Shown here in pieces: positions 1 to 6,185 of a DNA stretch of 10,826 bases. The stretch covers positions 1 through 10,826 of the forward strand of contig JAKALV010000096.1 in assembly GCA_021824055.1 (NCBI GenBank). Reading direction: 5' to 3'. Made by a program: the position numbers and the translations under genes. Within the stretch, counting starts at the first letter, position 1, and every line of letters begins with the position of its first letter. Source of the DNA: Acidobacteriota bacterium (GTDB lineage Bacteria; Acidobacteriota; Vicinamibacteria; Vicinamibacterales; SCN-69-37). The notes under the pieces were generated by a model, which had not been told where the DNA came from, did no database searches, and saw nothing but the letters and a program-made list of their open reading frames with translations.

Positions 1-912
1 TTCGACGATCGGGCGCAGGTCATTCTCAACCGGCTCACGAAGGGCAACTGGGATGTGCTCGTCGGCGTGATCGAGAGCACCGATCGCGTGCAGCACATGA
101 TGTGGCGGCTGACGGATCCGGCGTCACCCATGTACCGCGCGGACCTGGCCGAGAAATACGGCGACTCGATCCTGCGCGTCTACCGCCGCGCCGACAACTT
201 CGTCGGCGAAGTGCTCGAGCACCTCGAACCCGGCGTCGACGTGATGATCGTGTCGGACCACGGCTTTCACTCGTGGCGCAAGTCGGTCAACGTCAACACC
301 TGGCTCGTCGAGAACGGGTACATGGTGCTCAAGGGCCAGGGCGACCAGGGCGAGAAGAAGCTGGAAGATCTGTTCGGCGCCGGCTCGTTCTGGGAGAACG
401 TGGACTGGAGCCGCACGCGCGCGTACGCGATGGGGCTCGGCCAGGTGTATTTCAACCTGCGCGGCCGTGAAGCCCAGGGCATCGTGAGTCCCGGCGCGGA
501 ATACACGCAACTCGCCGACGAACTCAGCAAGAAGCTCGTGGCCGATCTGATCGACCCCGACACCAAGCAGCACATCGTCCGCTCGGTCTACAAGCGCGAC
601 GATGTGTATACGGGCGAGTTCCTGGGCAACGCCGCGGATCTGCAGATGGGATTCGAGGACGGGTACCGCGTGTCGTGGCAGACCACGCTCGGCGGCACGC
701 CCAAGGGCATCGTGTACGACAACGACAAGAAGTGGTCGGGCGATCACGGCGGCTTCGACTACCAGACGACGGCGGGCGTGCTGATCACCAACCGTCCGAT
801 TTTGACCAAGACGCCCGACATCATGGATATCGCACCGACGGTCCTGCAGCACTTTGGGGTGCCGATTCCCAAGGCGATCGACGGGAAGCCGTTGTTCGCA
901 GGCGGCAGGTAA
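1..912 (+). CDS. Alkaline phosphatase superfamily protein (type I phosphodiesterase/nucleotide pyrophosphatase type), 3' part
   Basis: The reading frame is open from base 1, so the gene begins upstream and only its last 303 residues are here; the GTG at 55 is internal. Family members hydrolyse phosphomono- or phosphodiesters using two metal ions. Counting from the first codon, metal-ligand motifs are visible in the expected order: D28 and H32 in a D-x3-H motif (STDRVQH), D86-H87 in VSDHGF, and H249 in SGDHGGFD. The nucleophile and first Asp would be upstream of the window. The C-terminus (DIMDIAPTVLQHFGVP, then DGKPLF) is the standard closing motif of this superfamily. Substrate and cell location cannot be told without the N-terminus. 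A 22-nt gap separates it from the next gene. The family is confident, the exact reaction is not. Confidence 0.85.
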   Translation, partial: FDDRAQVILNRLTKGNWDVLVGVIESTDRVQHMMWRLTDPASPMYRADLAEKYGDSILRVYRRADNFVGEVLEHLEPGVDVMIVSDHGFHSWRKSVNVNTWLVENGYMVLKGQGDQGEKKLEDLFGAGSFWENVDWSRTRAYAMGLGQVYFNLRGREAQGIVSPGAEYTQLADELSKKLVADLIDPDTKQHIVRSVYKRDDVYTGEFLGNAADLQMGFEDGYRVSWQTTLGGTPKGIVYDNDKKWSGDHGGFDYQTTAGVLITNRPILTKTPDIMDIAPTVLQHFGVPIPKAIDGKPLFAGGR

Positions 913-918
913 CCCGGC

Positions 919-924
919 TACAAT
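919..924 (+). promoter_or_regulatory. Candidate -10 box (TACAAT) for the S41-like gene
   Basis: TACAAT lies 10 nt before the ATG at 935, inside the 22-nt gap after the phosphodiesterase stop. Transcription would start about 4 nt before the ATG, giving a nearly leaderless mRNA. No convincing -35 box is seen at 17-nt spacing. The same hexamer stands at a similar distance before pheS, which gives some support. Confidence 0.4.
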
Positions 925-934
925 CGGATCATCT

Positions 935-2119
935 ATGTCACCAAAGTCGCGCTGGATTCTGCTCGGGCTGTCGACGCCGCTCGTGATTGTTGCCGCCGTG
1001 GGCGGCCTGCTGGGCGCGCCGGCGCCGCCGCAGAAGGGGTTCGAGCATCTTCGCGTGTTTGAGGACGTCGTGTCGCTCGTGACCGGCGCGTACGTTGAAG
1101 ACGTGGATCCGGAAAAGATCATGGACGGCGCCATGCGCGGGCTGGCCGAAAGCCTCGACGCGTCGAGCGCGTTTCTGCCGCCGGCCGAAGTGGCGCTCGT
1201 TGAAAACAAGACGCCGCTCGGCGATGGCGATCCGGGCCTGGTGATCACCCGCCAGTTCTGGATCCGCGTGCTGGGCGTGAAAGACGGCTCCCCCGCCGCG
1301 CGCGCCGGCCTTCGCAGCGGCGACTTCGTCCGCGCGATCGACGGCACGCCCACCCGCGACATGTCGGCCTTCACCGCCACGCGCCTGCTGCGGGGCGCCA
1401 TCGGCTCGTCGGTCAAGCTCGTGATCATTCGCAACAACGCCGCCGAACCGCGCGACGTCGTGCTCACGCGCGAGAAGCTCGACCCGGCGATCGTCACCAG
1501 CGAGCTCGACGCCACGAACGGCGTCGGGTACCTGCGGATCCGGACCTTCGCCGCAGCCCGCGCCGGCGGCGTGGCCGAGGCCGTGCGGCAGCACGCCGAG
1601 AAGCTGCAGCAGCAGGGCGCCAAGGGGCTGATCCTCGATATCCGCAACGTCGCGGACGGCTCGTACGACGAGGCCATCACGGCCGCGGAGGTGTTCGTGG
1701 CCAGCGGCACGATCGCCACGCGCGCGGGTCGCGACAATGCCGACAAGGAAGTCTTCAGTGCGCCGGCCGGCAACAAGGCGCTGACGATTCCTGTCGTCGT
1801 GCTGCAGTCGTTCGGCACATCGGGCCCCGCGGAAGTCTTCGCCGCGGCGTTGTCGGGCAACAAACGCGCGGAGCTGATCGGCGAGCGCACCGCGGGTCTG
1901 GCGGCCGAACAGCACCTGGTGAAGCTGCCGGAGAACTTCGGATTGTGGATGACCTACCGGCGCTACTTCACGAATGCCGGCGCGACCATTCTCGAGAAGG
2001 GTCTCGCGCCGGAGGTCGCCGTGGACGAGCCGAGCGTGGAGTTCGGCGAGGCCGCGCCGGCAACCGACGACATGCGCGCGAAGGCCGTTGAGCGTTTGAA
2101 GGTCGCGAAAGCCGCATAG
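935..2119 (+). CDS. Exported PDZ/S41-family (CtpA/Prc-like) protein, probably catalytically altered
   Basis: 394 residues from ATG 935; an earlier in-frame start would overlap the previous gene. Residues about 5-27 form a hydrophobic signal or anchor segment, so the protein is probably periplasmic or membrane-tethered. The order is that of carboxy-terminal processing proteases: N-terminal helical part (about 35-85), PDZ domain (about 98-168, with DGSPAARAGLRSGD), then the S41 protease fold (about 180-375). The active-site region differs from working members. Aligned on the conserved Glu (E300), the usual SASASE becomes TSGPAE, placing G297 at the catalytic Ser; the Asp of Prc falls on G308; and the Lys of FGKG falls on L322 in TAGLA. 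By analogy it may bind C-termini or peptidoglycan-linked partners without cleaving, or use S296 differently. The fold is confident, the activity is doubtful. Confidence 0.8.
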   Translation: MSPKSRWILLGLSTPLVIVAAVGGLLGAPAPPQKGFEHLRVFEDVVSLVTGAYVEDVDPEKIMDGAMRGLAESLDASSAFLPPAEVALVENKTPLGDGDPGLVITRQFWIRVLGVKDGSPAARAGLRSGDFVRAIDGTPTRDMSAFTATRLLRGAIGSSVKLVIIRNNAAEPRDVVLTREKLDPAIVTSELDATNGVGYLRIRTFAAARAGGVAEAVRQHAEKLQQQGAKGLILDIRNVADGSYDEAITAAEVFVASGTIATRAGRDNADKEVFSAPAGNKALTIPVVVLQSFGTSGPAEVFAAALSGNKRAELIGERTAGLAAEQHLVKLPENFGLWMTYRRYFTNAGATILEKGLAPEVAVDEPSVEFGEAAPATDDMRAKAVERLKVAKAA

Positions 2120-2171
2120 ACGTGCGGGTGCAGGGACTGAAGCAACCATAGCCAGATTCAATCGAAGCAGC

Positions 2172-2177
2172 TATACT
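2172..2177 (+). promoter_or_regulatory. Candidate -10 box (TATACT) for tRNA-Val
   Basis: TATACT lies 35 nt before the first base of the tRNA, in the 93-nt gap after the S41-like gene. The position would give a short 5' leader for RNase P. No clear -35 element is seen. Confidence 0.45.
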
Positions 2178-2212
2178 TATCGTTCGTATTTGGCGCGATG
2201 TTCGCGACAGAT

Positions 2213-2289
2213 AGGCGCGTAGCTCAGCTGGTTAGAGCGCCTGCTTGACATGCAGGAGGTCCGCGGTTCGAGTCCGCGCGTGCCTACCA
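2213..2289 (+). tRNA. tRNA-Val (anticodon GAC), CCA encoded
   Basis: A full cloverleaf can be drawn: acceptor stem 2213-2219 with 2279-2285 (one G-U pair), D arm with AGCTCAG...GGTTAGAGC, anticodon stem CCTGC/GCAGG enclosing a TTGACAT loop, and a T arm with five pairs around GTTCGAGTC. Anticodon bases 2247-2249 are GAC, which reads GUC and GUU valine codons. The discriminator is A2286 and CCA 2287-2289 is in the DNA. It stands alone between a protein gene and thrS. Confidence 0.97.
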
Positions 2290-2293
2290 ACAC

Positions 2294-2316
2294 CGCGAGC
2301 CCTTCGGGCAATCGCG
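2294..2316 (+). terminator. Hairpin just after tRNA-Val, possible terminator or 3' processing signal
   Basis: CGCGA-GCCC, a TTC loop, then GGGC-AA-TCGCG: a 5-bp and a 4-bp stem stacked across a two-base bulge, starting 5 nt after the CCA end. Only two T follow, so it is a poor canonical intrinsic terminator. A structural role in trimming the tRNA 3' end is equally possible. Confidence 0.4.
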
Positions 2317-2319
2317 TTA

Positions 2320-2381
2320 GGGCAAAGGGCAGAGGGCAAAAGACAGAGGTAAAGGTCGAAGGACAAAGGGCAGAGGGCCAA
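2320..2381 (+). repeat. Degenerate 7-nt repeat array, GGGCARA family, left arm
   Basis: About nine head-to-tail units, read as GGGCAAA, GGGCAGA, GGGCAAA, AGACAGA, GGTAAA (6 nt), GGTCGAA, GGACAAA, GGGCAGA, GGGCCAA. It fills the space after the tRNA-Val hairpin. It is purine-rich on the + strand and not protein coding. It pairs with the right arm at 2398-2458. Confidence 0.85.
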
Positions 2382-2397
2382 CCCTCGAGCCCAATGA

Positions 2398-2458
2398 TCT
2401 CCCTACTCCCTATCCCCTCTTCCTTATACCTATGCCCTCTGCCCTTTGCCCTCTGCCC
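2398..2458 (-). repeat. Degenerate 7-nt repeat array, right (inverted) arm, up to the thrS start
   Basis: On the + strand the units read TCTCCC, TACTCCC, TATCCCC, TCTTCC, TTATACC, TATGCCC, TCTGCCC, TTTGCCC, TCTGCCC, the complement of the left-arm family. Bases 2433-2452 are a perfect 20-bp inverted match to 2319-2338. The array ends 5 nt before the thrS ATG, so the probable ribosome-binding region is pyrimidine-rich repeat. Confidence 0.85.
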
Positions 2459-2463
2459 TAACA

Positions 2464-4452
2464 ATGTCCCTGACCATCACCCTCCCCGACGGATCCCAGC
2501 GCAGCGCCGCTGAGGGTACGCCTGTACGCGACTTCGCGGCCGGCGTGTTGCCGCTCGCCGTCGTGAAGAAGGCGATTGCGGCCTACGTCGACGACAAGCT
2601 CGTCGACCTGACATACCCGCTGAACCACGATGCGCGGCTGCGCCTGGTGCTGCCCGAGGGCCCGGACGCCCTGCAGATGTACCGGCATTCCACCGCGCAC
2701 CTCCTGGCGGCGGCCGTCACCAATCTCTTCCCCGGCACCCAGTGCGGCATCGGCCCAGCCACCGACGACGGTTTCTTCTACGACTTCGTCGTCGAGCGCC
2801 CGTTCGTGCCCGAGGACATCGAGCGCATTGAGAAGAAGATGCGCGAGATGGCGCAGCAGGACCTGGCCTACGAACGGCAGATCTGGCCGCGTGAAGAAGC
2901 CATTGAGTTTTTCCGGAAGCGCGGCGAGCCGCTCAAGGTCCAGCTGATCGAAGAGAAGACCGCGGGACAGAAGGATGTGTCCTGCTACACGATCAAGGAC
3001 CGCGACACCTTCGTGGACTTCTGTACCGGTCCGCACGTGCCGTCCACCGGCAAGCTCAAGGCGTTCAAGCTGCTCAACACCTCGAACGCGTACTGGAAGG
3101 GCGACGCACGCAATCAGCCGATGCAGCGCGTGTACGGCACTTCGTTCTTCAAGGACGAGGACCTGAAGCAGCATCTGACCCAGGTCGAAGAAGCGAAGAA
3201 GCGCGACCACCGCAAGCTCGGCAGGGATCTCGGTCTGTTCATGTTCCACCAGTGGGCGCCAGGGGGCGCGTTCTGGCTGGGCAAGGGCACGCTCGTGTAC
3301 AACCTCCTCGCCAACTACATGCGCGACGTGCTCTTCCCGGCCGGATACGACGAGGTCAAGACCCCGATCATCTTCAACAAGGCGCTCTGGGAGACCTCCG
3401 GCCACTGGCAACACTACCGCGAGAACATGTTTCTGGTGCAGTCACGTGACGCGGCAGACGCCGAGAAGCACGCGGATGCATCCGCCGAAGCGGCGCCTGG
3501 TTCAAGCGCCGCGAAGGCGGACATGGCCACCAAGGCCATGAACTGCCCGGGCCACATGCTGGTGTTCGGCAGCGAGACCCGCAGTTACCGCGATCTGCCG
3601 TTGCGCTTTCACGAGCAGACCCCGCTCCACCGCAACGAAGCGTCCGGCGTGTTGTCGGGCCTCACGCGCGTGCGCCAGTTCTCGCAGGATGACGCGCATT
3701 GCTTCGTGATGGAGTCCCAGATCGGCGAGGAGGTCGAGCGGCTGCTCAACCTCGTCAAGCGCGTCTACGGCGACTTCAACCTCCAGTACAACGTCAAGCT
3801 CTCGACCCGGCCCGTGGAGTATCTGGGCGAGCGGGCGACGTGGGATCACGCCGAAGCGGAGCTGAAGCGCGCGCTCGAGGCGGCGGGCGTCGCCTACGTG
3901 ATCGACGAGGGCGACGGTGCGTTCTACGGGCCCAAGATCGATTTCGACATCACGGACGCCATCGGCCGGAAGTGGCAGTGCGGCACCATCCAGCTCGATT
4001 ACCAGATGCCGGCGCGATTCGGCCTCAAATACATCGGCGCCGACAACGCCGAGCACCAGCCGGTGGTCATCCATCGGGCGATCTTTGGCAGCTTTGAGCG
4101 GTTCATCGGGATCCTGATCGAGCACTACGCCGGGGCGTTTCCCCTATGGCTGGCGCCCGTGCAGGCCATCCTGCTGCCCATCGCGGACCGGCATCTCGAG
4201 TACGCCGAGAGCGTCCGGGCCCGGCTGGCCGCCGCGGGCCTCCGGGTGGCCCTGGACGGACGCGTCGAGAAGATTGGTTATAAGATTCGAGAGGCCCAGC
4301 TCCAGAAGGTCCCCTACATGCTCGTCATCGGCGACCGCGAGGTGGCCGAGGGGACCGTATCAGTGAGAACGCGGGCGGGCGGCGATCAGGGCGGGTCCCC
4401 GGTTGACGTGTTCGTAACGTCGGCGCGCGACGAGATCGCGCGGCGGGCGTAG
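2464..4452 (+). CDS. thrS: Threonyl-tRNA synthetase (class II)
   Basis: 662 residues. It charges tRNA-Thr and clears mis-charged Ser. The TGS domain is at about 1-62. The editing domain carries H75-x3-H79 and C187-x3-H191, matching the known H73/H77/C182/H186 set of E. coli. The class II core follows, with zinc ligands C361 (KAMNCPGHM), H412 (QDDAHCF) and H537 (VIHRAIFGSFERF). Motif 2 contains HRNEASGVLSGLTRVRQF, and the anticodon-binding domain fills about 555-660. ATG 2464 is chosen because MSLTITLPDGS is the usual TGS beginning; an in-frame TTG at 2446 lies inside the repeat. No Shine-Dalgarno is seen, since the 5' flank is the pyrimidine arm of the repeat. An Ala/Asp/Glu-rich insertion of some 22 residues (about 326-355) precedes the zinc Cys. 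It heads the thrS-infC-rpmI-rplT cluster. Confidence 0.98.
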   Translation: MSLTITLPDGSQRSAAEGTPVRDFAAGVLPLAVVKKAIAAYVDDKLVDLTYPLNHDARLRLVLPEGPDALQMYRHSTAHLLAAAVTNLFPGTQCGIGPATDDGFFYDFVVERPFVPEDIERIEKKMREMAQQDLAYERQIWPREEAIEFFRKRGEPLKVQLIEEKTAGQKDVSCYTIKDRDTFVDFCTGPHVPSTGKLKAFKLLNTSNAYWKGDARNQPMQRVYGTSFFKDEDLKQHLTQVEEAKKRDHRKLGRDLGLFMFHQWAPGGAFWLGKGTLVYNLLANYMRDVLFPAGYDEVKTPIIFNKALWETSGHWQHYRENMFLVQSRDAADAEKHADASAEAAPGSSAAKADMATKAMNCPGHMLVFGSETRSYRDLPLRFHEQTPLHRNEASGVLSGLTRVRQFSQDDAHCFVMESQIGEEVERLLNLVKRVYGDFNLQYNVKLSTRPVEYLGERATWDHAEAELKRALEAAGVAYVIDEGDGAFYGPKIDFDITDAIGRKWQCGTIQLDYQMPARFGLKYIGADNAEHQPVVIHRAIFGSFERFIGILIEHYAGAFPLWLAPVQAILLPIADRHLEYAESVRARLAAAGLRVALDGRVEKIGYKIREAQLQKVPYMLVIGDREVAEGTVSVRTRAGGDQGGSPVDVFVTSARDEIARRA

Positions 4453-4463
4453 GTGCTTACAGT

Positions 4464-4477
4464 GGGGGGTAGTTATC
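4464..4477 (+). promoter_or_regulatory. Shine-Dalgarno-like G-run and AUC start codon of infC
   Basis: Six G (4464-4469) are followed after 5 nt by ATC 4475-4477. The infC frame is open from 4418 to 5071, and no ATG, GTG or TTG occurs in it before GTG 4535, which would delete the conserved RINERI segment. A rare start codon is the known device by which IF3 represses its own mRNA. The exact codon is inferred; ATC has the best-placed G-run, and GTT 4472 and GTA 4469 are the nearest alternatives. Confidence 0.7.
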
Positions 4478-5071
4478 GCTTTTGATCGCACGCCGCGGCG
4501 AGACGATCGCACGCGGATTAACGAACGTATCCGGGTGCGCGAAATTCGCGTGATCGACGATGACGGGCAGCAGCTCGGCATCATGCCGCCGCCGCAGGCC
4601 TTGGCCCTGGCCAAGAGCAAGGGACTGGATCTCGTGGAGATCTCGCCCACCGCGGTGCCGCCGGTCTGCCGGATCATGGACTTTGGCAAATTCCAGTACG
4701 AGCAGCAGAAGAAGGCGCGCTCGGCGAAGAAGCACCAGAAGGTGATTCTGGTGAAGGAAATCAAGTTTCGTCCGAAGGTGGACGAGCACGACTATCAGTT
4801 CAAGAAGAAGCACATCGAGCGCTTCCTGGCTGAAGGCGACAAGGTGAAAGCGACGATCTTCTTCCGCGGGCGCGAAAACGCGCATCCGGAAATCGGCCGC
4901 CGGATTATCGACCGGCTGCTGGACGAAGTGGACGACATCGCGGTGGTGGAATCCTCTCCGCGGCAGGAAGGCAATCAGCTGCACACGATTCTGGCGCCCA
5001 AGCCCGGCGCCGCGAAGCGGGTGGCCGCCAAACAGCACGACGAAGCCGAACACGAACGCGAAGCAGAGTAA
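4475..5071 (+). CDS. infC: Translation initiation factor IF-3, probable AUC start
   Basis: 198 residues if started at ATC 4475 (178 from GTG 4535). IF3 binds the 30S subunit, blocks 50S joining and proofreads the start codon and initiator tRNA. The N-terminal domain contains RTRINERIRVREIRVIDDDG and DLVEISPTAVPPVCRIMDFGKF, both hallmark motifs. The linker and C-terminal domain follow (KEIKFRPKVDEHDY, FFRGRENAHPEIG, VESSPRQEGNQLHTILAPK). The C-terminus adds a polar tail of roughly 20 residues rich in Lys, His and Glu. The gene starts 22 nt after thrS and ends 22 nt before rpmI, so one transcript is likely. The start matters: only an upstream non-standard codon keeps the conserved RIN motif, which agrees with the family's AUU/AUC-type autoregulation known from E. 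coli. Confidence 0.97.
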   Translation: MAFDRTPRRDDRTRINERIRVREIRVIDDDGQQLGIMPPPQALALAKSKGLDLVEISPTAVPPVCRIMDFGKFQYEQQKKARSAKKHQKVILVKEIKFRPKVDEHDYQFKKKHIERFLAEGDKVKATIFFRGRENAHPEIGRRIIDRLLDEVDDIAVVESSPRQEGNQLHTILAPKPGAAKRVAAKQHDEAEHEREAE

Positions 5072-5093
5072 CAACGAAAAGAGACGGACGACG

Positions 5094-5291
5094 ATGCCGA
5101 AACTGAAGAGCCATCGAGGCGCGGCCAAGCGCTTCAAGAAGACCGCGACGGGCAAGTTCACGCGGACCAAGGCGTTCAAGCGCCACATTCTCACCAGCAA
5201 GCCCACACAGCGGAAGCGTCATATGCGCGGAGCCGTGGTGGTTTCCAAGGCGGATGCGCCCAAGATCAAGCGCATGCTGCCGTACGATTAG
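5094..5291 (+). CDS. rpmI: 50S ribosomal protein L35 (bL35)
   Basis: 65 residues, the usual length for bL35. It is highly basic and begins MPKLKSHRGAAKRFKKTATG, the standard family start, with the conserved HILTSKPTQRKRHMR middle and a KRMLPYD end. It is a structural protein of the large subunit. It sits between infC and rplT in the normal order, 13 nt before rplT. The upstream AAAAGAGACGGA is only a weak Shine-Dalgarno match. No L20-binding operator was identified. Confidence 0.98.
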   Translation: MPKLKSHRGAAKRFKKTATGKFTRTKAFKRHILTSKPTQRKRHMRGAVVVSKADAPKIKRMLPYD

Positions 5292-5304
5292 AGGAATTTA
5301 GACC

Positions 5305-5742
5305 ATGCCGCGTGTTAAGAGAGGAACCGTTCGTGCCGCCAAGCGCAGGAAGCTGCTGAAGCGGGCCAAGGGATACTTCCTCACCAAGAGCAAGCTGTAC
5401 CAGGCCGCGCAGGAAGCCGTCGCCAAGGCGGACAACTACGCATTCTCGGGCCGCCGCCGCAAGAAGCGCGACTTCCGCAAGCTGTGGGTCGTCCGCATCA
5501 ATGCCGCCGCGCGACTCCACGGCCTCACCTACGGTCAGTTGATCAACGGCATGAAGATCGCCGCGATCGAGCTGGACAGGAAGAGCCTCGCCGAGCTGGC
5601 CGTGAACCATCCCGCCGCGTTCGGCAAGGTCGCCGACGAGGTCAAAGGCGCCATCGCGAAGGCCGAGCCGAAGAAGACGGCCGCCGCCAAGGCGAAGAAC
5701 GAGAAGTCGATCGCCAAGGCGCGACAGGCAAGAACGACTTAA
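5305..5742 (+). CDS. rplT: 50S ribosomal protein L20 (bL20) with a C-terminal tail
   Basis: 145 residues against the usual 115-120. It begins MPRVKRGTVRAAKRRKLLKRAKGY and carries FSGRRRKKRDFRKLWVVRINAA and the LTYGQLINGMK motif, all diagnostic of bL20, an early 23S rRNA-binding assembly protein. After about residue 118 comes a tail of some 26 residues rich in Lys and Ala (EPKKTAAAKAKNEKSIAKAR). AGAGGAA just after the rpmI stop is a plausible Shine-Dalgarno 8-9 nt before the ATG. It is the last gene of the thrS-infC-rpmI-rplT unit; a strong terminator follows about 50 nt later. Autoregulation by L20 is known elsewhere but was not verified here. Confidence 0.97.
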   Translation: MPRVKRGTVRAAKRRKLLKRAKGYFLTKSKLYQAAQEAVAKADNYAFSGRRRKKRDFRKLWVVRINAAARLHGLTYGQLINGMKIAAIELDRKSLAELAVNHPAAFGKVADEVKGAIAKAEPKKTAAAKAKNEKSIAKARQARTT

Positions 5743-5783
5743 GGCAGAAGGCAGAAACACAGCTGGAAGCCAGAAGTCAGAAA
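5742..5783 (+). repeat. Short 7-nt repeat tract (AGGCAGA type) flush with the rplT stop
   Basis: AGGCAGA occurs twice in tandem (5742-5755), starting on the last base of the TAA stop. Four looser 7-nt units follow (AACACAG, CTGGAAG, CCAGAAG, TCAGAAA). It resembles the purine-rich GGGCARA family before thrS and lies between rplT and its terminator. Confidence 0.55.
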
Positions 5784-5791
5784 CCCAAGAG

Positions 5792-5829
5792 AGGAAGGCG
5801 CCTGGAACGTCGGGCGCCTTCCTTTTTTT
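5792..5829 (+). terminator. Rho-independent terminator after rplT
   Basis: GGAAGGCGCC (5793-5802), a 10-nt loop, then GGCGCCTTCC (5813-5822): a perfect 10-bp GC-rich stem, extendable by one A-T pair, followed by seven T (5823-5829). This is a textbook intrinsic terminator and closes the thrS-rplT transcription unit. Confidence 0.95.
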
Positions 5830-5859
5830 GCGGCTGGCAAGGCGCATTATGTCCCCTCT

Positions 5860-5931
5860 GCTCCGGTGAATGTCAGCGGACAGGAGTCCGGAGCTTGCTG
5901 ACCCATCCGATTGGTCGGCGATCTGAGATCG
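5860..5931 (+). other. Cluster of small hairpins in the rplT-pheS gap
   Basis: Three inverted repeats follow one another. GCTCCGG (5860-5866) pairs with CCGGAGC (5888-5894) and encloses TGTC-AGCG-GACA (5871-5882). CCGA-TTGG-TCGG spans 5907-5918. CGATC-TGA-GATCG spans 5919-5931. No plausible coding frame is present. It could be an untranslated structured element or chance pairing in GC-rich DNA. No T-box or tRNA-like feature is recognised. The rest of the 443-nt gap holds repeats, the terminator and the pheS promoter. Confidence 0.35.
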
Positions 5932-6006
5932 GCAACCCGCATCGAAGCCGCCAATTCGAAATCGCCCGATTACCGATCGGCAAGGGCCACAAGGAGGTCC
6001 GTCCGT

Positions 6007-6126
6007 AGATTCCCGATTCCCAGATGAGATCCGCAGATTCCCGATTCCCAGATGATCGATCCGCGATTAACGATTCCCCGATTGCCAGTCAAAGATTGCC
6101 GATTACCGATTCAAACATCGCAGATT
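6007..6126 (+). repeat. Degenerate 7-nt repeat array, CCGATTN family, with a 28-nt higher-order period
   Basis: GATT recurs at 6008, 6015, 6036, 6043, 6065, 6072, 6080, 6094, 6101, 6108 and 6123. Nearly all intervals are multiples of 7, to within one base. A 21-nt block at 6007-6027 is repeated exactly at 6035-6055, which is four 7-nt units later. An outlying CGATTACCGAT at about 5967-5977 may belong. No coding potential. Confidence 0.85.
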
Positions 6127-6167
6127 AGTCGAGTGTCCGCCAAGATCCCGGGCCTTCCTTTTTTTCG

Positions 6168-6173
6168 TACAAT
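6168..6173 (+). promoter_or_regulatory. Candidate -10 box (TACAAT) for pheST
   Basis: TACAAT ends 12 nt before the pheS ATG, so transcription would start only about 5 nt before the coding sequence. No Shine-Dalgarno lies in the CGGCCACGCG spacer. A T-run stands just upstream, and no clear -35 box is found. The strong terminator at 5792-5829 makes an independent pheST promoter likely. Confidence 0.5.
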
Positions 6174-6185
6174 AGCGGCCACGCG

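Noticed and set aside
124..1890. Long minus-strand open frame of 588 codons over the phosphodiesterase and S41-like genes
   Set aside because: It mirrors two recognisable + strand genes; high-GC DNA gives long antisense frames, and its translation has no recognisable motif.
2446..2448. TTG as the thrS start
   Set aside because: It lies inside the 7-nt repeat and would add six residues before the normal TGS beginning; ATG 2464 fits the family.
4535..4537. GTG as the infC start
   Set aside because: It would remove the conserved RINERI segment of the IF3 N-terminal domain, and no Shine-Dalgarno precedes it.
5989..6008. Good Shine-Dalgarno AAGGAGGT suggesting a small gene before pheS
   Set aside because: No start codon lies at a usable distance and the sequence runs straight into the CCGATTN repeats.
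5830..6185. T-box or phenylalanine leader-peptide attenuator for pheST
   Set aside because: No T-box core, specifier loop, Phe-rich short frame or hairpin followed by a T-run could be identified next to pheS.
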